A stretch of 64,000 bases of DNA from Lycorma delicatula (Eukaryota > Arthropoda > Insecta > Hemiptera > Fulgoridae). The notes beneath the pieces are model-generated. The model was given only the letters and a program-made list of their open reading frames with translations, was not told where the DNA came from and did not search any database. Shown in pieces: positions 57,449-64,000 of the stretch (within the stretch, counting starts at the first letter, position 1; each line of letters starts with the position of its first letter). The stretch lies in assembly GCF_047948215.1 (NCBI RefSeq), contig NC_134460.1, positions 153,784,305-153,848,304 of the forward strand, written 5' to 3'. The translations under genes and the position numbers were made by a program.

Positions 57449-60220
57449 TAGTAGGAATTAGTGAGGTTCGGTGGGAAGAGGAAGGCGACTTTTGGTCAGG
57501 TGATTTTAGAGTAATTAACTCAGCGTCAAATAATGGGCAGGCAGGAGTAGGTTTCGTGATGAACAAGAAGATAGGGAGGAGAGTGGAGTATTTCAAAACG
57601 CATAGCGATAGAATCATTGTAATAAGGATAAAATCAAAACCTAAACCGACAACACGATTGTTAACGTCTATATGCCTACAAGCGCCCATGATGATGATGA
57701 GGTAGAGTGTGTATACGAAGAGATTGATGAAGCAATTAAACACGTAAAAGGAGATGAAAATTTAATAATAGTTGGAAATTGGAATGCAAGCATTGTAGAA
57801 GGCAAGGAAGGAAATATAGTGGGTGAATACGAGCTGGGCAAAAGGAATGAAAGAGGGGACCGACTTATAGAGTTTTGCACGAAGTATAATTTAGTAATTG
57901 CCATCACCCAATTTAAAAATCATAATAGAAGAATATACACTTGGAAAAAGCCAGGCGATACTGCAAGGTATCAGATAGATTATATCATGGTTAAGCAAAG
58001 ATTTAGAAATCAACTCGTTGACTGCAAAACTTACCCTGGAGCAGACATTGATAGCGACCATAATTTGGTGATAATGAAATGTAGATTGGGGTTTAAAAAC
58101 CTGAAGAAAAGGTGTCAGATGAATCGGTGGAATTTAGAGAAGCTTGAGGAAGAGGAGGTAAAGAAGATTTTTGAGGAGGACATCGCAAGAGGTCTGAGTA
58201 AAAAAGATAAGGTAGAAAATGTAGAAGAAGAATGGGAGAATGTTAAAAAGGAAATTCTTAAATCAGCAGAAGCAAACTTAGGCGGAATAAAGAGAACCGG
58301 TAGAAAACCTTGGGTTTCAGACGATATATTGCAGCTGATGGATGAACGTAGAAAATATAAGAATGCTAGTGATGAAGAAAGTAAAAGGAACTATCGGCAA
58401 TTAAGAAATGCTATAAACAGGAAGTGCAAACTGGTGAAAGAAGAGTGGATTAAAGAAAAGTGTTCAGAAGTGGAAAGAGAAATGAACATTGGTAAAATAG
58501 ACGGAGCATACAGGTAAGTTAAGGAAAATTTTGGGGTACATAAATTAAAATGTAATAATGTGTTAAACAAAGATGGTACACCAATATATAATACGAAAGG
58601 TAAAGTCGATAGATGGGTGGAATATATTGAAGAGTTATACGGAGGAAATGAATTAGAAAATGGTGTTATAGAGGAAGAAGAGGAAGTTGAGGAGGATGAA
58701 ATGGGAGAAACAATACTGAGATCTGAATTTAAGAGAGCATTAAAAGATTTAAATGGCAGAAAGGCTCCTGGAATAGATGGAATACCTGTAGAATTACTGC
58801 GCAGTGCAGGTGAGGAAGCGATTGATAGATTATACAAACTGGTGTGTAATATTTATGAAAAAGGGGAATTTCCGTCAGACTTCAAAAAAAGTGTTATAGT
58901 TATGATACCAAAGAAAGCAGGGGCAGATAAATGTAAGAATATAGAACAATTAGTTTAACTAGTCATGCATCAAAAATCTTAACTAGAATTTTATACAGAA
59001 GAATTGAGAGGAGAGTGGAAGAAGTGTTAGGAGAAGACCAATTTGGTTTCAGGAAAAGTATAGGGACAAGGGAAGCAATTTTAGGCCTCAGATTAATAGT
59101 AGAAGGAAGATTAAAGAAAAACAAACCAACATACTTGGCGTTTATAGACCTAGAAAAGGCTTTCAATAACGTAGACTGGAATAAAATGTTCAGCATTTTA
59201 AAAAAATTAGGGTTCAAATAGAGAGATAGAAGAACAATTGCTAACATGTACAGGAACCAAACAGCAACAATAACAATTGAAGAACATAAGAAAGAAGCCC
59301 TAATAAGAAAGGGAGTCCGACAAGGATGTTCCCTATCGCTTTACTTTTCCCTATCCCGTTACTTTTTAATCTTTACATGGAACTAGCAGTTAATGATGTT
59401 AAAGAACAATTTAGATTCGGAGTAACAGTACAAGGTGAAAAGATAAAGATGCTACGATTTGCTGATGATATAGTAATTCTAGCCGAGAGTAAAAAGGATT
59501 TAGAAGAAACAATGAACGGCATAGATGAAGTCCTACGCAAAAACTATCGCATGAAAATAAACAAGAACAAAACAAAAGTAATGAAATGTAGTAGAAATAA
59601 CAAAGATGGACCACTGAATGTGAAAATAGGAGGAGAAAAGATTATGGAGGTAGACGAATTTTGTTATTTGGGAGTAAAATTACTAAAGATGGACGAAGCA
59701 GGAGCGATATAAAATGCCGAATAGCACAAGCTAAACGAGCCTTCAGTAAGAAATATAATTTGTTTACATCAAAAATGAATTTAAATGTCAGGAAAAGATT
59801 TTTGAAAGTGTATGTTTGGAGTGTCGCTTTATATGGAAGTGAAATTGGACAATCGGAGTATCTGAGAAGAAAAGATTAGAAGCTTTTGAAATGCGGTGCT
59901 ATAGGAGAATGTTAAAAATCAGATGGGTGGATAAAGTGACAAATGAAGAGGTATTGCGGCAAATAGATGAAGAAAGTAGCATTTGGAAAAATATAGTTAA
60001 AAGAAGAGACAGACTTATAGGCCACATACTAAGGCATCCTGGAATAGTCGCTTTAATATTGGAAGGACAGGTAGAAGGGAAAAATTGTGTAGGCAGGCCA
60101 CGTTTGGAGTATGTAAAACAAATTGTTGGGGATGTAGGATGTAGAGGGTATACTGAAATGAAACGACTAGCACTAGATAGGGAATCTTGGAGAGCTGCAT
60201 CAAACCAGTCAAATGACTGA
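57449..60220 (+). pseudogene. RTE endonuclease/reverse transcriptase, broken
   Basis: Domains in order: endonuclease (57.45-58.1 kb; SEVRW, AGVGFVMNKK, VGNWNAS, QIDYIMV, SDHNLVI), linker, then reverse transcriptase. The RT has APGIDGIPVELL (58.77 kb), QFGFRKSIGTREA (59.04 kb), FIDLEKAFNNVDW (59.14 kb), VRQGCSLS (59.31 kb), FADDIVILAES (59.46 kb) and the C-terminal SRSDIKCRIAQAKRAF to GRPRLEYVKQ region, ending with RESWRAASNQSND. Damage: in-frame stops at 58515-58517 and 59219-59221; single-base shifts near 57650, 58943, 59680 and 59845; an 18-bp duplication plus shift at 59331-59366. Two catalytic-type residues are altered: GN instead of GD in the GDWN endonuclease motif, and AFNN instead of AFDN in RT motif A. 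Inactive. Confidence 0.87.
59331..59366. repeat. 18-bp tandem duplication in RTE RT domain
   Basis: CCCTATCGCTTTACTTTT is followed at once by CCCTATCCCGTTACTTTT (16 of 18 bases equal). It sits directly after the QGCSLS motif. The duplication itself keeps frame but is accompanied by a one-base loss that does not. Confidence 0.85.
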
Positions 60221-60245
60221 AGACAAAAAAAAAAAATAGATTGGG

Positions 60246-61528
60246 AAATGCACTGTTGCAACTAAGACATTTGACCGGCAAGGCAAGTGCCACAGCGATA
60301 AAGACCCATGAGAGAGAACTTACAGAGATTTACAAGGAACTACAAAGGATAAGTGAGGAAGCACCTGACACGAATTCCCAGAGTACACAAACTGAGGGCT
60401 ATCATAGGAATGAGATGTCGGATATGTTGGACGTTGATTTGTCAGACGAAAGACTGCCCACTCGATGGTCAACTTGGGTGATGAATCGACTCACCCAAGA
60501 AAATACATTGAAACCGGGAGATGATAACTGCATCTTCGTAGACTTGAGTGGACTGAGACCGAACAGCCAGTATGCTGGGACTACACCGGGAGCAATGGTG
60601 TTACAAGAATCTACGATCCTTGAGGAAGAGAAAATTACTACTAATGCTACAAAATATGTGGTGATTTACGACTCCAGCGAGGGTAAGGCTATGGCCTCTC
60701 ACATCATAAAAGCTCTTCTTCATAAGGGTATTCTGGTTAGAAAAATTGTTATATACCTTATGAGGAAAAGTAAGACACTACCTAGAATGATACTCCCTAA
60801 TCTGGGAGATCACAGTAGAGCGAGGTCGAGGTCTGCTTCAGCGAGAAGGGGAACCCCACCGGTTATAGAAAGTAAAACAGTGATAGTTAAGGCTCTGGGA
60901 AAATCTTATGCTGACCTCCTGAAGACAATGAAAGAGAAGGTCAAGGCGGAGGAAGCTGGTGAAATATTGTCTATCAAGAAGGGTAGAGATCAGCAGCTTG
61001 AAGTCAGAATAAATGGATTGCAGAAAGCGGGGGAATTTTCCTCCCTACTAAAAAATAGAGCAGAGGACCTACAAGTTAATATTAGAACAAAGGGGGACCA
61101 CAGAACGGTGGTTCATGTAAAGGATATGCTGTGCGACACCAAGGAATGTGAGGTCAAGGAGGCGGTAGAAAAAGTATTGCGTACGGGGGAAAGTTTTCAG
61201 ATTACAGACCTCAGGGAAGCGTATGGAAACACAATGAACGGTGGTTACCACACAAAAGAATGCAGTAAAACTTATTGCATCAAGGCTAAGAGTAGGATGG
61301 GTGTGTTGCCGGAGATACACCCGGACAGAAATCGAGAGGTGTTACCGCTGCTGGGGTACCGGGCATAGTAGAAGAGAATGTCGAGGTCCAGACCGCTCGG
61401 ACCTATGCTTTAACTGTGGGAAACCTGGCCATGAAATCAGAGACTGTAAGGAGGCAACACGATGCCTGGAATGTAATAGTAAGTTGCACAGGACTGGCAG
61501 TACGAGTTGTGATAAAAGTCATGAATAG
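60246..61528 (+). CDS. R1-clade ORF1 (gag), 3' part with CCHC knuckles
   Basis: This part continues the 57201 frame after the RTE insertion. Residues run through KSYADLLKTMKEKVKAEEA and LEVRINGLQKAGEFSSLLKN, a gag core pattern of R1-type elements. Near 61236 a single-base indel moves the frame; from there VTTQKNAVKLIASRLRVGW leads to the knuckles CYRCWGTGHSRREC, CFNCGKPGHEIRDC and CLECNSKLHRTGSTSC (61.35-61.51 kb), which bind nucleic acid. ORF1 without the insertion would be 1528 nt, one base more than 509 codons, consistent with one extra base. It ends TAG at 61526-61528, overlapping the ORF2 start by 8 nt. Confidence 0.82.
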
Positions 61529-64000
61529 AGTGATCCTAATTAATAATAATAGAAGTCGCTTGTCTTGTGATCTGTCTGAAGAAATTGCAACAAGGTACCA
61601 TGCCGACTTCTTGGTGGCCACGGAACCAAATGTGTACTTAGCGGCCAGGGGACAATGGGTGACTGACAGGAATGGGGATGTGGCCATCAGGAGGATTGCA
61701 GGCAATGTGGACTACGACCTGTATCATAGGGGTGATGATATTGTAGCCGTAGAGTTAAGCAATATAATAATAATAGGAATTTACATTAGTCCTAATTGTA
61801 CTACGGAAGCCTTTAAAAATAGACTTTTTGACTTACAGCAAGTCATGACGCGCTCCTGTAAGAGAACGCTTGTCCTAGGCGATTTCAATTGTAAGACAGC
61901 GCTAGCTGGTGCGGCCTACATGAATATTAGAGGAAGAATACTAGAGGAACTGCTTGAAGCTAATGGCGCGAATTGTGTTAACGACGGGACTGCCACTTAT
62001 AGCGCAAGAGGACATAATTCGAACATTGATTTGGTTATAATCGACAGTAGGATCCGTACTGACTCAATTGACTTTGAGGTCCTTAACGAAGAAACTGCTA
62101 GTGACCATAGGGCCATTTTAGTCACCCTTAGAGAGTACCCACCAGGAAGAAGACAGTTAAACATCTTCAGTAGAATGACAGAACAACAGATTCACCGCGT
62201 TACCAACAACGCAGCAAACAGAATCAAAAATTGTCCACAAATTACTCCTGAGGCGTTCCAGGATATAATTAAAGAGGAGATAGCTAAAATACCGCCGAGT
62301 AACAATAAATATCACCCGGTTTATTGGTGGTCCGCAGAGATAGAAGAGCAGAGAAAAATCATGCAACGATACAAAAGAGTAGCTCGGAGATTACGCGCTA
62401 GAAATAGAATGGAAGAAGAAGGTCGTCTTGCGATAGAGCAATACAGACAAGCTAGGAAAATACTCAACTTCCTTATCAAACAAGCTAAAAAAAAGAAATG
62501 GCTGGAGTTGTGTGAAGAGCTTAACGTAGATCCCTGGGGAAAGGCATTTAGGATAGTGACCAAACGCCTGGGAAGATACGTGCCGACATTGAGTGCTGAA
62601 ATGTTGGCACGACAGGTTAAATTGCTATTTCTCAGAATAGAAGATCTCAATAGAGAGGTAATTGAGTGTCAGGTTGGCAGGTTCACTCAAAAGGAGGTTT
62701 TGGAAGCCATCATGAAATTAAAAAATAAAAAAGTCCAGGACCGGATGGCATACCTGCCGCCATCATTAAAGACCTTGCCAGGACCATACCCTGGGAATTA
62801 GTGGATGTTGCAAGTTATGGCTTACAAAACCGTAACTTTCCCAATAGTTGGAAAGAAACCAGAACTGTTTTCATTCCTAAAATAGGACCAAATCAAGAAC
62901 ATGTAGGATACAGACCAATCACACTAATAAATAACATGGGTAAGGTAGTCGAAAGACTACTAGAAACCCGACTCAGAGAAGAAATCGAGGAAAAAGATTG
63001 TTTACATGAGGAGCAATATGGTTTTAGAAAAGGCCGGTCTACGATAAACGCGATCGACAAAGTTAAGACCTGGGCATTAAATAGTAGAAACGACACGTGG
63101 AGAACTAGGAAAATCCCACTTATTATAATGTTGGGATATAAAAAATGCTTTTGGATCTGTTCCTTGGAAAGCCATTATCGCAGCATTACAAGCCATGAAT
63201 ATAAGTGATTATCTAGTCAACCAGATTAATCAATACCTTTACCATAGATTCATTGAGGTTAAAACGTTAGAAGGAAAATCCACATTTGAGATATTTGGAG
63301 GAGTTCCACAAGGATCAGTCCTTGGGCCTATACTGTGGAATATTTTTTATGACAAAATTTTTAGATTGGATTATCCCAAGGGGGTTTTTGTTGTTGGATA
63401 TGCTGATGACATTGTTATCCTAGTGGAAGACAGAGAAGTTAATAACTAGAGGATAAAGGAAATCAGGCGTTACGAATAATTGATGAATGGCTGGTAGAAA
63501 GCATGCTACAGACATCCCCTAACAAATCCTGTTGTTTGATGTTTTCAGGTAGAAGACCTATTAGAAACCTCAATATAAACATTAGAGGAGAGAGAATTAA
63601 GGAGGTCAAAGAAGCAAAGTATTTAGGGGTTCTTTTGGATAAAAGCCTAAGATTTAGCAAACACGTAGAGATGATTTGTAAGAAGGTCACTCCTTTGATT
63701 AAGGCATTGAGGACTCTTTTCCAGAACCATGGTACACCGAAAATGGTAATAAGGAGACTGATAACTGCGGCTACCACGTCAGCAATTTTATATGCGGCCC
63801 CGATATGGGGAGATACAATGAATATTCAGAGAAACAAAACAAAATTAAAAAGAGTACACAGGCTTGCTTTACTGCGTGTAGCCGCAGGATACAGAACAGT
63901 GTCATACGACGCGTTGTGTATATTAACGAAGGTTATACCCATTGATTTATAAATTAAAGGAAGAACATTTAGATATAGGGGTATGTCCAAAGATGAGGTT
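61521..64000 (+). CDS. R1-clade ORF2, endonuclease and reverse transcriptase (frameshifted, partial)
   Basis: I place the start at ATG 61521, inside the end of ORF1 (shared ATGAATAG). A longer open frame runs from 61416 but would overlap the knuckles. The endonuclease spans 61.52-62.1 kb with TEPNVYLAARG, LGDFNCK, NSNIDLVIID and SDHRAILV, so the usual E, D, N and D/H residues are present. The RT follows: LKNKK then SPGPDGIPAAIIKDL in the next frame, QYGFRKGRSTINAID (63.02 kb), DIKNAFGSVPW (63.14 kb, motif A, shifted), GVPQGSVLGPILWN (63.30 kb), GYADDIVIL (63.40 kb), then YLGVLLDKSL and APIWGD. Single-base shifts near 62731, 63137 and 63449 and a stop at 63950-63952 break it. Several shifts sit in A-runs. 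The C-terminus lies beyond the edge. Confidence 0.87.

Larger units (their letters stand above)
57446..60235 (+). mobile_element. RTE-clade non-LTR retrotransposon inserted in R1 ORF1
   Basis: A 2790-bp insertion is bounded by 10-bp duplications ATAGATTGGG (57436-57445, 60236-60245), and ends in a poly-A run right after the ORF stop. It is 5' truncated: the ORF enters at the endonuclease (IVGISEVRW). RTE membership is suggested by the single ORF, the endonuclease of the type annotated as craniofacial-development-protein-2-like (QIDYIMV, SDHNLVI) and the short tail with no long 3' UTR. It lies in the same direction as the host R1 element. Confidence 0.9.
54353..64000 (-). other. IFT172 intron extending past the window
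   Basis: Upstream of the penultimate exon no further IFT172 exon is seen up to the right edge. The space holds a non-LTR relic in sense orientation to the gene and a nested R1/RTE insertion in antisense. That this whole span is intron is inference from the absence of other exons. Confidence 0.55.
56390..64000 (+). mobile_element. R1-clade non-LTR retrotransposon, right end cut by window
   Basis: The element comprises a leader of about 0.8 kb, ORF1 (57201-61528 interrupted by an RTE insertion) and ORF2 (from 61521 past the edge). The clade is indicated by a gag-type ORF1 with three C-terminal CCHC-type knuckles, an apurinic-like endonuclease and RT motifs GVPQGSVLGPILWN and GYADDIVIL. The post-RT run YAAPIWG....L.RVHRLALLRVAAGYRT matches the relic at 7.2 kb. 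It lies antisense in the inferred IFT172 intron, not in rDNA. The start coordinate is approximate, chosen where composition changes (TTTAGTCGAGTTCTAGACGG near 56394). Confidence 0.85.

Noticed and set aside
58391..58837. 148-codon open frame on the - strand
   Set aside because: Antisense to the RTE linker and RT domain; serine/leucine/phenylalanine-rich shadow of a lysine/glutamate-rich coding strand.
61416..61520. ORF2 starting at the upstream ATG (61416)
   Set aside because: That segment overlaps the CCHC knuckles of ORF1, and the usual R1-type start follows directly at 61521 before the endonuclease.
1..64000. CRISPR arrays, bacterial operons, integrated viral genes, rRNA or tRNA genes
   Set aside because: No regular spacer-repeat arrays, no bacterial-type gene packing, no viral structural or replication motifs, and no recognisable rRNA or tRNA structure were seen by eye. 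tRNA absence was not tested with a covariance model.

Overview
The window looks like nuclear DNA from a large, AT-rich, transposon-rich insect genome. Two conserved animal genes run off opposite ends, both as spliced fragments with clean GT/AG junctions. The rest is a dense collection of insect-type mobile elements (Mos1-like mariner, other IS630/Tc1/mariner relatives, piggyBac, pogo/Tigger, hAT, and R1-clade and RTE-clade non-LTR retrotransposons). A hemipteran-like host is plausible, but this is inference only; nothing in the sequence fixes the species.

Layout of host genes. On the + strand, the last two coding exons of an alpha/beta-type syntrophin lie at 2981-3171 and 8143-8235. On the - strand, the last two coding exons of IFT172 (intraflagellar transport, IFT-B complex) lie at 54128-54352 and 50534-50827. 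The genes converge, and about 42 kb of transposon-filled AT-rich DNA separates their 3' ends. No other host gene could be supported.

Layout of mobile elements. 1-8.2 kb: a mariner relic upstream of the penultimate syntrophin exon; the last syntrophin intron holds an R1-clade relic, itself hit by a 201-bp hAT MITE with an 8-bp target duplication. 11.6-13.8 kb: piggyBac relic. 15.3-16.0 kb: a large inverted repeat. 17.1-18.5 kb: mariner with internal tandem duplications. 19.3-20.6 kb: pogo-like relic containing a 5'-truncated non-LTR insertion. 22.2-24.1 kb: hAT relic. 28.7-29.4 kb: internally deleted Tigger-like relic. 35.4-38.5 kb: two mariner-type elements. 41.6-48.9 kb: a cluster of piggyBac, mariner-type, DUF4371/zf-TTF hAT and a mauritiana-subfamily (Mos1-like) mariner. 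50.9-53.2 kb: a mariner-type element with roughly 300-bp terminal inverted repeats, inside the last IFT172 intron. 54.65-56.3 kb: a decayed non-LTR relic.

56.4 kb to the right edge is the best-preserved element: an R1-clade retrotransposon with ORF1 (gag, CCHC knuckles) and ORF2 (endonuclease plus reverse transcriptase). A 5'-truncated RTE-clade retrotransposon (57446-60235) has inserted inside its ORF1, with a 10-bp target duplication. All transposase and RT genes seen are broken by frameshifts, stops or deletions, so none is predicted to be active as read. I did not find a convincing new cellular system. The most unusual items are the long-TIR mariner-type element, the R1 leader hairpin and ORF overlap, and the 15.3-kb inverted repeat.
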